Shown here: piece by piece, positions 56,589 through 64,000 of the stretch
Position numbering within the stretch: the stretch's first letter is position 1
How the letters are laid out: each line of letters starts with the position of its first letter
NCBI RefSeq assembly: GCF_001510665.1
Contig: NZ_LMTI01000004.1
Location: 1 to 64,000 of the forward strand
Source: Bacillus sp. FJAT-27445
GTDB lineage: Bacteria; Bacillota; Bacilli; Bacillales; Cytobacillaceae
Reading direction: 5' to 3'
DNA: 64,000 nucleotides
Notes under the pieces: model-generated
What the model was told of the DNA's origin: nothing
What the model saw: only the letters and a program-made list of their open reading frames with translations
Database searches by the model: none
Position numbers and translations under genes: made by a program

Positions 56589-57089
56589 ATGCAGAATGAA
56601 TTTAAAAAGAAAAGTATTAGAGGGGGAGTGATTGCGGATTTATTATTTCCGCTTGAAACAATTCGTGATAATACAACTACCATAATAAATGAAGTTCAAG
56701 GGTTTGGTGTTAAAGACACAGACAATCGACTGTTATTAATGAAGTTTAGGGTTAGCGCCTATAATATTTTCTTTAATTATGTTGAGTATCTGTTTAAAAC
56801 CAAAAAGTTTCAAAACAAGAAATTTCGCAATAAAACGTTTAAGGGCTCTAAAATAGTAAAGTTAATGTCACTATTAAGGCTTAGAATTGATGAATGTGAG
56901 TTCCATGAAAAATTCTTTGGTGAGTATAATACAAATATTTCCGATTTATATGCGGAACAAAAGAAAGCATTTCAAGAAATATGGGATTTCCTTCAAAAGT
57001 ATCTTGTTGAAAATTTTGATGAAGCCTGCGATTTTTTTGATTCTTTTTTAGGCAATATTTTTAATGAGGAGGAAAATATTAATGAATAA
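56589..57089 (+). CDS. Unknown helical protein, cassette 3 gene 1
   Basis: A 166-residue protein rich in Phe, Lys and Glu, predicted mostly helical, with a basic middle ([17 protein letters not shown]) and an acidic C-terminus. ATG 56589 is chosen because CGGAG lies eight bases upstream; GTG 56580 is an in-frame alternative. It overlaps the next gene by 8 bp. No family is recognised. It is first of three tightly spaced genes in an integrated cassette, so a defence or toxin-antitoxin role is possible but unproven. Confidence 0.68.
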
Positions 57090-57327
57090 CTTTGAAGAGC
57101 AATATGATAAAAATGGGGTAAAACTCACTGGAAAGAAATTATTATTAAGACAGGCCAAACTAGCTGGCGGTAAAGAAGAATATGATCAATATAGAAGGGA
57201 AGAAGGTCAGAGGGAATTATGGGCTGAAGTTCGACCTACCCTTGAACGTTTACAAAAAACAATGGATCTACTTGTTGAGGAAAAATCCTTAAATGAAAAC
57301 AAGCCAGTTTTACGTAGAATCAAATAA
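57082..57327 (+). CDS. Unknown small protein, cassette 3 gene 2
   Basis: An 81-residue highly charged protein, predicted helical, with a coiled-coil-like C-terminal half ([20 protein letters not shown]). ATG 57082 follows GAGGAGG at good spacing and overlaps the stop of the upstream gene by 8 bp, so translation is probably coupled. No family is recognised. Size and charge resemble antitoxins or small adaptors, which is only an impression. Confidence 0.66.
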
Positions 57328-57352
57328 CATATCTAATTTTAGGGGGAGACCA

Positions 57353-57661
57353 ATGAACCGCAAAGAAAGGTTTTTAAGTTATATTTTAGAAAACGAAGTG
57401 CATGAACTTGAATTGTCTTTCGGAAATAATACAGGAATTATCCAACTCGGTATGTTGACGGATTATGAAAAGCTAGCCTTAAAAGAGGAAGGGCTGCCAT
57501 GCTTGAATGATTTTGATTTTTATCGGATCTTGGATTCTAATTCTATTGAAGAGCAAGATATCAGAAATCTACAGAAAATACTTAACCACAATCATCTTTC
57601 CTACCAATGGAATTACGGTGAAACTTTTATTTTTAATCATCCGGTCAAAGAAGTGTGGTAG
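57353..57661 (+). CDS. Unknown small protein, cassette 3 gene 3
   Basis: A 102-residue acidic soluble protein. It starts with NRKERFLSYILENEVHELEL, has a short DYEKLALKEEGLP segment, and ends YGETFIFNHPVKEVW. ATG 57353 follows TAGGGGGAG; the longer ORF start at 57293 lies inside the previous gene. No family is recognised. It is the last of three co-directional genes and ends about 95 bp before the cassette right end at 57756. Confidence 0.66.
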   Translation: MNRKERFLSYILENEVHELELSFGNNTGIIQLGMLTDYEKLALKEEGLPCLNDFDFYRILDSNSIEEQDIRNLQKILNHNHLSYQWNYGETFIFNHPVKEVW

Positions 57662-57986
57662 TCAGTATAAATATTAATTATTGTCTAATTTGAGAGGCTG
57701 TTGAAGAAGTTCAGTAGCCTTTTTCTTTTGAAATTTTTCAGAGAAAACTGTAAATTCACCAGCACCCCATGTGTTGCCACATACAATCCGCACATGTGGA
57801 GTGTGTGTCGCAGCTCATGTCTCATGTTGAAATTGTAATATAAATACTAGTAGGCTCGGTTTTCGGTATAATAAATATATCCGTTTTCCGAGTCTATTTT
57901 TGGCTCTATCCATGCTCTCCAAAAGTTATTGATGAAGTAGTTTTTGCATTTAATAACTCAGACTTTCATTTTAAGGGGAACTTAAC
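57662..57986. other. Cassette 3/4 junction: right end, rlmCD-type tail, terminator
   Basis: The right-end sequence TCACCAGCACCCCATGTGTT begins at 57756 and runs to 57785; it recurs at 60538 and, diverged, at 60826. Seven bases later, at 57793-57843, the frame reads HVECVSQLMSHVEIVI-stop, another rlmCD-type tail. A hairpin with T-run (TAGGCTCGG / CCGAGTCTA, 57851-57900) follows as terminator. Confidence 0.7.
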
Positions 57987-58871
57987 ATGAATAAACTGAC
58001 TAAAGACCAAGAATTATATGTCATAGATTTAAATAAATTATTAAACCGATTTATTTTGCATTCTAAAAAATTTGTAGAATGGTCTGCTTTTTCTTACGGT
58101 GCTGCGGACTTGTTGCAGAAACGTGAACCTAATAATAAATTCACTTACGACCATGAGTATTTTAATTTTACTAAGAGTACTAAAACATTAATTAGCATTC
58201 GTAGTTTGTTAAAAATGGGTCATAATGAGGATGTTCTAATTCTTGTCAGAAGCATCTTTGAGAATTATTTAAGCAGTAGATATTTAAATGAAAATGAGGA
58301 ACATTTCAACGAATTAACTTTGGTTAATATAAAATTATTTTTTAAGGAATACATATATGATTCCACAGCTAATGTTGTTAAAGATCGTAAAGGTAACCTT
58401 ATTGTGGAGAGATTGAATCCAAGTAATTTTAAACTAGGAGATGATAAAAAATACTTTAGTGTTTTTTATGATTTACTATCATCTGTAGGGCATAGTAATT
58501 TTGGAATTAGTAATTTTTATAAAGATAGCAGTTTAGGGTTTACCATATATAAAAATAATTATCCAGTTGTTACTCGATTTTTTGTGGTATTTGTATATAC
58601 GAAGCTCTTTGAGCATATTGTTACAGTCCAGGGCGAAGATTTTTATGATTTTAGAGAAGAAAAGCTTTGTTATAAGCTAGTGATAGACTCCCTAATATAT
58701 CAGGAGAATTTATTAATTCAATTAATAGAAGCAATCACAAAGGATATAGCTAATTACCCAACAAAAGAGAAATATTTTAATGTGAAGATGAAAGAAATGT
58801 TTAAGGCTATGCGTAAATCTTTGCGAGAAGAGCTAGGAAGTGTAAAAAAGGATTTTCTTATTTCTTTGTAA
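57987..58871 (+). CDS. DUF5677-like protein, cassette 4
   Basis: A 294-residue helical protein. The block TKTLISIRSLLKMGHNEDVLILVRSIFENYLSSRYL (about residues 53-88) resembles DUF5677/HEPN-like proteins, as does a later SSVGHSNF segment. AAGGGGA precedes ATG 57987. Function is unknown; proteins of this type are common in defence and accessory islands. It lies 244 bp upstream of the DUF4062-recombinase gene and on the same strand. The family call is tentative. Confidence 0.6.
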   Translation: MNKLTKDQELYVIDLNKLLNRFILHSKKFVEWSAFSYGAADLLQKREPNNKFTYDHEYFNFTKSTKTLISIRSLLKMGHNEDVLILVRSIFENYLSSRYLNENEEHFNELTLVNIKLFFKEYIYDSTANVVKDRKGNLIVERLNPSNFKLGDDKKYFSVFYDLLSSVGHSNFGISNFYKDSSLGFTIYKNNYPVVTRFFVVFVYTKLFEHIVTVQGEDFYDFREEKLCYKLVIDSLIYQENLLIQLIEAITKDIANYPTKEKYFNVKMKEMFKAMRKSLREELGSVKKDFLISL

Positions 58872-59115
58872 TAAGCGTTTTACAGTTAACTCATCAACCA
58901 TGGTCTTTCTTCTTTTTTAAACGGTTAGTTAATAAGTCAAGAATGTTTTACTCAAAACCTGTTGCTATTAAAATTTACTAGAAGACAACTCATCTTTAGG
59001 AAAGAGAGTTGTCTTTTCTTATATACACCACCAAAACTTTCTTTTAAAGACACTTACATAATATGGATTTTGGTATAATTGTAGTAAAATACTATAAAAT
59101 GTGTGGTGGGAAAAA

Positions 59116-60525
59116 TTGAATAAAAAATTACAGGTGTTTGTTTCTTCAACCTATTTAGATTTAAAAAATGAAAGACAAAAAGCGGTCGAAGGAATCCTTA
59201 GGTCAAAGCATATACCTGCTGGGATGGAATTATTTATTCCTAGTGATAAAACTCAATGGGAAATCATTAAAGAATGGATTAGAGATTCAGATTTATTATT
59301 ATTAATTTTAGGCGGTAGGTACGGTTCTGTTGAGCCGGAAGGCGGAAAAAGTTATACACATCTTGAGTTTGAGTATGCTTTATCTAATAATATTCCTGTG
59401 TTTGCCATTGTATTAAATGATCAGTTCCTAGCAAATAAAAAAAGTAAGAATATTGAGTTGAAGATATATGAGCACGAAGTCGAAAATCCTTCTATTGAAA
59501 AATATAAGGAATTTAAAAAGTTAGTAACTTCCAATTTGGTTAGTATTGTGGAAGATATTAATCAAATAGCTACCGAAGTTTCATTAGCACTTCAAGAATT
59601 CATTAGAAAAGATGAACTTGAGTACCATTTTAGAGGATGGGTAAGGGGGGAAGAAAAACGTACTTTAGTGGAGTTAAGTATTGATTATAATGTTAAAAAA
59701 TATTTAGAGGACAAAAATAGAGAGGGACTAGTTAAAGTAACATTAGATAATTATATGATGCATCTTCGTATTTTTAAGGATTACTTCAACCATTTATCAA
59801 TAAAAAAAATAAATACTGAGAACATCAAAGATTTCCTTAAGTATAGAGAGAATAATTACTCTGTCACTTCAAAAAGTTCAATGGAAGTTATTAGAGGTAT
59901 TTTGAAAGGTTTTTTTGACTGGTTAGTCCAAGAAAAAATTATAAATAGTAATCCGGTAAATAAGATACCACCATACAGGTATAGTATAAAAGGGAATAAA
60001 GGGTTAAAAAATATAGAACTTCAACAATTAAGAAAATCTTGCAGTACACCAAGAGAGAGGGCAATAATAGAAATTTTTCTATCAACAGGTTGTCGGCTCT
60101 CCGAGTTAATAGAAATGCAAATAAATCAAATTGATTGGGAAACTAAAACTATTCATATAAATTCAGGGGTTCGTAGCAGATATGTTCTAATGACACCAAA
60201 AGCAGAAAAGTATCTTTCGTATTATTTAAAGACACGTCAAGATGATGTTAGTTATCTACTTATTACAGAAAGAAGACCTTTTCGTCAGATGGGGGCAAGA
60301 AATGTAGGACGTGAAATTGATAATATTGCGGCTAGGGCGAACATATTAAGAAAAATTTCTCCAAAAACTCTGAGAGAAACCTTTGCTTCTATTTTGATGG
60401 AAAAAGGTATTCCGTTTAACGTCATACAAGCCCTGTTAGGATATACAACTAGCAGTTCAGAAACTTACTTCAAAATTACAAATAAAAACATCTGGGATGT
60501 TTTAAAGACACGGCCTGATTTTTAG
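59116..60525 (+). CDS. DUF4062-tyrosine recombinase fusion
   Basis: A 469-residue protein. Residues about 1-85 are DUF4062 (LQVFVSSTYLDLKNERQKAV, SDLLLLILGGRYGS, SYTHLEFEYAL), a TIR-like fold. About 180-290 match a SAM-like integrase core-binding domain, and about 290-465 a tyrosine recombinase catalytic domain. The first Arg is in CRLSEL (near 327) and the second in KTLRETFAS (near 419). LLGY stands in place of LLGH, and the Tyr nucleophile is likely in SSETYFK (near 450). The usual His before the second Arg is Lys. The stop is 12 bp before the cassette right end, the normal place for an integrase. TTG 59116 is preferred over GTG 59101. Confidence 0.82.
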   Translation: MNKKLQVFVSSTYLDLKNERQKAVEGILRSKHIPAGMELFIPSDKTQWEIIKEWIRDSDLLLLILGGRYGSVEPEGGKSYTHLEFEYALSNNIPVFAIVLNDQFLANKKSKNIELKIYEHEVENPSIEKYKEFKKLVTSNLVSIVEDINQIATEVSLALQEFIRKDELEYHFRGWVRGEEKRTLVELSIDYNVKKYLEDKNREGLVKVTLDNYMMHLRIFKDYFNHLSIKKINTENIKDFLKYRENNYSVTSKSSMEVIRGILKGFFDWLVQEKIINSNPVNKIPPYRYSIKGNKGLKNIELQQLRKSCSTPRERAIIEIFLSTGCRLSELIEMQINQIDWETKTIHINSGVRSRYVLMTPKAEKYLSYYLKTRQDDVSYLLITERRPFRQMGARNVGREIDNIAARANILRKISPKTLRETFASILMEKGIPFNVIQALLGYTTSSSETYFKITNKNIWDVLKTRPDF

Positions 60526-61415
60526 ATAGATGTAAACTCACCAGCACCCCATGTGTTGCCACATACACTCTGTTTTTAAACCAAGAAAATTCCGTAATTA
60601 AGTAATCCATTTCAGCATGTGAACTTTCAATTTGCTTTTCATACTCCTCTTTCATTTTATCCAGCTTTTTATTGTTGTTATCGAATAAATTGATAATCCA
60701 AGGCTACATTTTTCCATTTTTGAAGTTAATTGCATAAATCGCATAAGTAAATGGAATCTCATTTAAGGTTTTTGCGGCCATATACAATCGTATGACAATA
60801 GAGGCATCTATTTAGCCCTTAAATTTCACCAGCATCCCATGTGTTCCCGCATACACTAAACACATGTTGAGTGCGTCTCGCAGATAGTTTAAAAAGTGTA
60901 GCCCTTTTCGTAGTTCTCCTGGTCATAAAAAACATTTGGAATGGATATGGGAGAAAAGGGTCTAAAACAGAATCAAACCAAATGCACCAGACCAAAGGTA
61001 AACAGGTCCCAGCCTGCAGACTTTCGGTCCTTTTGTTTGAAAAAACGGAGATTGGCGGGGAGAAGAGTGGGAAAAAGGCCCGATTCATTAAAGGATTCAG
61101 GCAAGAAAGATGTTCACATCTATTGTACTTAACCTTGAGAACTGCCGAAAGTATATACATTAAAGTGATTCCATCCTTTGGGATCAAAAGCGAGCAGTGC
61201 CTGTCACTGTTCGCTTATTTTCTATATTTAATAAGAATTATAAAAAGTAAATTGTAGTTTGAATGGGATCTTTTAGTTATAGTGCTAAAAAACAAACGAT
61301 AGTAGGAGGAAAAAGTAAGAGATTTATCGAAATATGTAATGTTAAACATTAGAAATTTATAGGAAGATTATCCTAGTACTTTAGGATAGGGTCTTTTCGA
61401 AAGGAAGTCATTGTA
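60526..61415. other. Cassette 4 right end, remnant cassette, last rlmCD tail, and downstream gap
   Basis: Right-end sequences occur at 60538-60567 and 60826-60855. Between them is a decayed minus-strand coding fragment. At 60863-60892 the frame reads HVECVSQIV-stop, perhaps the ancestral rlmCD end. From 60893 to 61415 I see no supported gene; a 128-codon ORF starts inside the tail and looks spurious. A hairpin GCGAGCAGTG / CACTGTTCGC lies at about 61190-61215. Confidence 0.6.
60573..60812 (-). pseudogene. Truncated gene fragment with in-frame stop
   Basis: The minus strand encodes a protein-like stretch (YMAAKTLNEIPFTYAIYAIN, then after an in-frame TAG, LFDNNNKKLDKMKEEYEKQI and SSHAEMDYLITEFSWFKNR). 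It runs into the cassette right end and has no start or stop of its own. It is a decayed piece of an unidentified gene, trapped between two cassette ends. Confidence 0.55.
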
Positions 61416-62387
61416 TTGAGCAACACAGAAAAGAGTAATTCATTAGAGTTAATTTTAACAAATGCATTAAAAGTGCCAGGAGTTAAGATTAATCGGACGG
61501 AGTTCCTGTCAAAAACATTAGCAGACCATGTAGATTACAATGAGCTTGTAGTTGTATTGGAAAAGGGGCCAATTGAAGCTGGAGTAAACATTAATACACT
61601 AGATAAATTGGCTAAATCTCTAATAGAGAAAAGAACTCTTCAAAGTACGGGGGCATCATTTGCGGCTGGACTACCTGGAGGATTGGCAATGGCAGCTACT
61701 ATTCCAGCAGATACTCTTCAATTTTATGGAGTTTCCTTGCGTTTAGCTCAAGAATTAGCCTACCTATTCGGGTATAAGGATTTGTGGGAAGATGATCAAG
61801 TTGATGCAGACAGAGTAAGAGGAGAACTTACTTTATTTTTAGGAGTTATGTTCGGTGTTGGGGGTACTGCTTCAGCATTAAAGGTAATGTCTTCAAAAGT
61901 AGCGCAACAGGTGTTAAAAAAACTCCCACAGAAAGCATTAATGAAAACAATCTATTACCCGATCATTAAAAAGGTAGCCGCCACTGCAGGAGTAAAGGTT
62001 ACGAAAAAAACGTTCGCCCAAGGTGTATCAAAGGCCATTCCCTTATTGGGTGGTGTTATTTCTGGCGGTTTAACCTATGCTTCAATGAAACCAATGGGGA
62101 CCCGATTAAGAACGACTTTATATGAGTCGGTAAATAATTATTCCAAGGATGATTTAGACAGTGATTTACAAAATATAAAAAGAGAAATGCCTGATTTTAT
62201 TGATGCAGAGTTTACGGATGTAGAAGAAGACCTCTCAAATTATAATGAGGAGATTAAGGAACACAAGGTGGTTTTTAGTGCTGCTGATGAAATATTAAAG
62301 TATAAACAATTGTTAGATTTAGGAATCTTAACCCAGGAAGAATTTAATAGAAAGAAAGAAGAATTATTATTCAATTCTACTCTATAG
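61416..62387 (+). CDS. EcsC-like protein with C-terminal SHOCT domain
   Basis: A 323-residue protein. The central region (ASFAAGLPGGLAMAATIPADTLQFYGVSLRLAQELAYLFGY, about 88-128) resembles EcsC-family proteins, with Gly/Ala-rich possibly membrane-associated segments. The last 30 residues (EILKYKQLLDLGILTQEEFNRKKEELL) are a SHOCT domain, a short oligomerisation or regulatory module. GAAAGGAAG precedes TTG 61416. Its function is unknown; it is outside the last rlmCD tail, so it belongs to the right flank of the array or to a separate accessory gene. Confidence 0.75.
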   Translation: MSNTEKSNSLELILTNALKVPGVKINRTEFLSKTLADHVDYNELVVVLEKGPIEAGVNINTLDKLAKSLIEKRTLQSTGASFAAGLPGGLAMAATIPADTLQFYGVSLRLAQELAYLFGYKDLWEDDQVDADRVRGELTLFLGVMFGVGGTASALKVMSSKVAQQVLKKLPQKALMKTIYYPIIKKVAATAGVKVTKKTFAQGVSKAIPLLGGVISGGLTYASMKPMGTRLRTTLYESVNNYSKDDLDSDLQNIKREMPDFIDAEFTDVEEDLSNYNEEIKEHKVVFSAADEILKYKQLLDLGILTQEEFNRKKEELLFNSTL

Positions 62388-62867
62388 CTTTGGGGGTAAG
62401 TTATTCTATGCCTTAGGTATTGCAGGCTACTGACTACGAATTGTACCCTCTCCTGTAAACATGAATCTTTATTAGACTCGTGTACAGAGGAAGTGGTACA
62501 AGCGTACTTGCTTTAGTGTAAAGCGGAACTTGATGGCGCTGCTGTTTAATACCTGGATCTCTTCACCTTGCCATTAGCCAGTTTGGCGCATACAGTTTGT
62601 CCGCATGCTTTTTGTAAGAAGGTAAAACTAATTTATGCATGACAACAGTGTATGAAAGGATTCCTACACTAGTCGTCATGCATCTTTTGTTTTTGGAGTG
62701 TGCCAGGCACCCTTTATAATCTGATGTGGCATGTTTGAGAAAAAAAGAAATAAAAGGATATCGTTCCGAGACCTTAAAATTAGCCCTTTGTTCCTTTTAA
62801 GCGCAGCCTTTCATAGCAACGCGTACGATGTGGTACGATAGTAAAAAACAGACAGAAGTGAGGAACT
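62388..62867. other. Intergenic region with long hairpin terminator
   Basis: 480 bp with no gene. A long hairpin at 62635-62688 (ATGCATGAC / GTCATGCAT with an inner GTGTA / TACAC stem) followed by a T-rich tract looks like a terminator. GTGCCAGGCAC at about 62700 resembles short dispersed palindromes in Bacillaceae genomes. Confidence 0.6.
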
Positions 62868-64000
62868 ATGCAGGAGCAAACAAAATGGAACAATGAGCTA
62901 GAACAAAAAGGGTACATCGATGACGAGGTAGAAATCCTCGCTTACATAATGGAGCATGATCAAACACTGAACGCAAAGGAAATTGCCCGGCTGCTCGTCA
63001 TGGCTGGCAAATCCCGCATCCAAAAAGACAAAAGGGACAGACTTGGAATCGTCTGGATGAAGCGGGCTGCCGAGCTTGACCCAGCTAATCTTGAAGCACA
63101 GGGATTTTTGAACCAATCCACCTGGCGGACGGCGGCACCATTTCTGGACTCGTTGGATTTTCCACCTATCAGGGAAACGGATAATCGGACGACAAAGAAG
63201 AAAATCGCTGAGGAATATTTAATGATTTGCCGTAATTTCCTTGAACAGGCTGATGATCAGCTTGATCAACTGGATAACTCGCTCCAAGGCGCGGTGGACC
63301 CAATACAGGCAAAGCTCTATAACTTGATGCTGGATTCAATCAAATCAACGAGCGAACTTTTAAAAGCTGCCGAAGAATACGAACAATCGATTACAGGAGT
63401 TTTCCACACAGCGGCATATATGGAAGAATTGTCCGCTAGGCTTGAACAGGTAGAGGCAATAAAGAAAGAATGGGCCATCCAATTTGCTGAAGCGTCAGAA
63501 CAAGAAAATGAAGCTAACGTAAATGCGATCGATGAATTAAATCAGATGATCGGCCTTGAAACTGTGAAAGGCCGCGTCAAGGATTATTATCAGTACCTTA
63601 AGTTTCAAAAAAAGCGTAAGGACATGGGCTTCCAGATGAAAGATGAGCTTAGCCTGAATTTTGTCATAACCGGGAACCCTGGTACGGGAAAAACCACCCT
63701 GTCCAGGCTTTTAGCTAAAATTTTTCATGAGCTTGGCTTTTTACCAAGGGAAGAAGTTATAGAAACAAATAGATCACAGCTGGTAGGATCATACGTTGGC
63801 CAAACGGAGGAAAATGTCCGTAACATTGTCAGTAAGGCTGTTGGAGGAGTATTGTTCATTGATGAAGCCTATAGCCTTAAACGGGAAGGCCAAACCGGCA
63901 ATGATTATGGGCAAGCTGCAATTGATACACTCGTTTCATTGATGACCGGAGAGGAATTTGGCGGAAAGTTCGCAGTTATCCTGGCCGGTTATCCTGAAGA
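62868..64000 (+). CDS. CbxX/SpoVK-type AAA+ ATPase (C-terminus cut by window edge)
   Basis: At least 377 residues, open to the window end. Residues about 1-220 are helical and TPR-like (GIVWMKRAAELDPANLEAQG). The AAA+ domain follows: Walker A TGNPGTGKTT (near residue 266), the VGSYVGQTEENV block and Walker B GGVLFIDEAYSL (near 327), typical of the CbxX/CfxQ family. Relatives include SpoVK and the EccA type VII secretion ATPase; a specific role is not clear. GAAGTGAGGA precedes ATG 62868. Confidence 0.85.
   Translation, partial: MQEQTKWNNELEQKGYIDDEVEILAYIMEHDQTLNAKEIARLLVMAGKSRIQKDKRDRLGIVWMKRAAELDPANLEAQGFLNQSTWRTAAPFLDSLDFPPIRETDNRTTKKKIAEEYLMICRNFLEQADDQLDQLDNSLQGAVDPIQAKLYNLMLDSIKSTSELLKAAEEYEQSITGVFHTAAYMEELSARLEQVEAIKKEWAIQFAEASEQENEANVNAIDELNQMIGLETVKGRVKDYYQYLKFQKKRKDMGFQMKDELSLNFVITGNPGTGKTTLSRLLAKIFHELGFLPREEVIETNRSQLVGSYVGQTEENVRNIVSKAVGGVLFIDEAYSLKREGQTGNDYGQAAIDTLVSLMTGEEFGGKFAVILAGYPE

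Noticed and set aside
46810-60525. Prophage or ICE
   Set aside because: No phage structural, replication, relaxase or conjugation genes are present. The region divides into short cassettes with repeated ends.
60871-61257. Plus-strand 128-codon ORF after the last rlmCD tail
   Set aside because: It begins inside the rlmCD-type tail in another frame, has no ribosome binding site, and mixes unrelated composition.

Overview
The window comes from a low-to-mid GC Firmicute of the family Bacillaceae. The evidence is 5S rRNA with a Bacillus-like 3' end, strong AGGAGG-type ribosome binding sites, GTG and TTG starts, and a gene order matching the Bacillus subtilis purB-yerABC-pcrB-pcrA-ligA-yerH ... 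opuE-gatCAB-dgkB-yefA segment. I cannot name the species. Genus-level relatives such as Mesobacillus or Cytobacillus would fit.

Bases 1-12,650 are conserved core. An rRNA operon ends at the left edge. It is followed by a DUF421 membrane protein, yebG, purB behind a textbook PurR operator and promoter, yerA, yerB, yerC, and the pcrB-pcrA-ligA-camS cluster. In B. subtilis purB lies inside a 12-gene purine operon; here purE/purK before it and purC-purD after it are absent from the locus. Bases 12,650-22,300 hold a large anti-sigma/ECF sigma pair, rocA, a yueI-like gene, a vanW-like gene and gatCAB. Two copies of a structured repeat of about 150 bp lie here. Bases 22,330-23,930 are a small accessory insert of four minus-strand genes between inverted repeats. 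A tRNA-Pro(GGG) follows.

Bases 24,690-35,260 are a urease module: ureABCEFGD plus a duplicated His-Pro-His-Pro protein, converging on a nickel/peptide-type ABC importer with a fused double ATPase. Together they would import nickel and build active urease. Core genes then resume: opuE-like symporter, thioredoxin-like protein, plsY, small membrane proteins, dgkB, a nicotinamidase-like gene with pncB (NAD salvage), a 4 x 52 bp repeat array, a GNAT acetyltransferase, a divergent pair of membrane-associated genes, and rlmCD.

The most interesting region is 46,775-60,892. The 3' end of rlmCD is an integration hotspot. Five copies of the rlmCD 3' coding tail (His-Val-Glu-Cys/Ala-Val...stop) occur, at 46,775, 51,676, 56,038, 57,793 and 60,863, and at least four are followed or overlapped by hairpins. 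They split the AT-rich region into tandem cassettes: (1) a DUF262-HNH-RAMA restriction-like protein plus zinc-ribbon and SPFH proteins; (2) a Gabija-like OLD nuclease and UvrD helicase with a third HEPN-like gene; (3) three unknown small genes; (4) a DUF5677-like gene and a DUF4062-tyrosine recombinase fusion that ends 12 bp from the cassette's right end; and a decayed remnant. Most cassettes carry no recombinase of their own, so the array looks like a defence-cassette accumulation site, analogous in logic to SCC elements at rlmH. After it come an EcsC/SHOCT protein and the first part of a CbxX-type AAA+ ATPase cut by the window edge.
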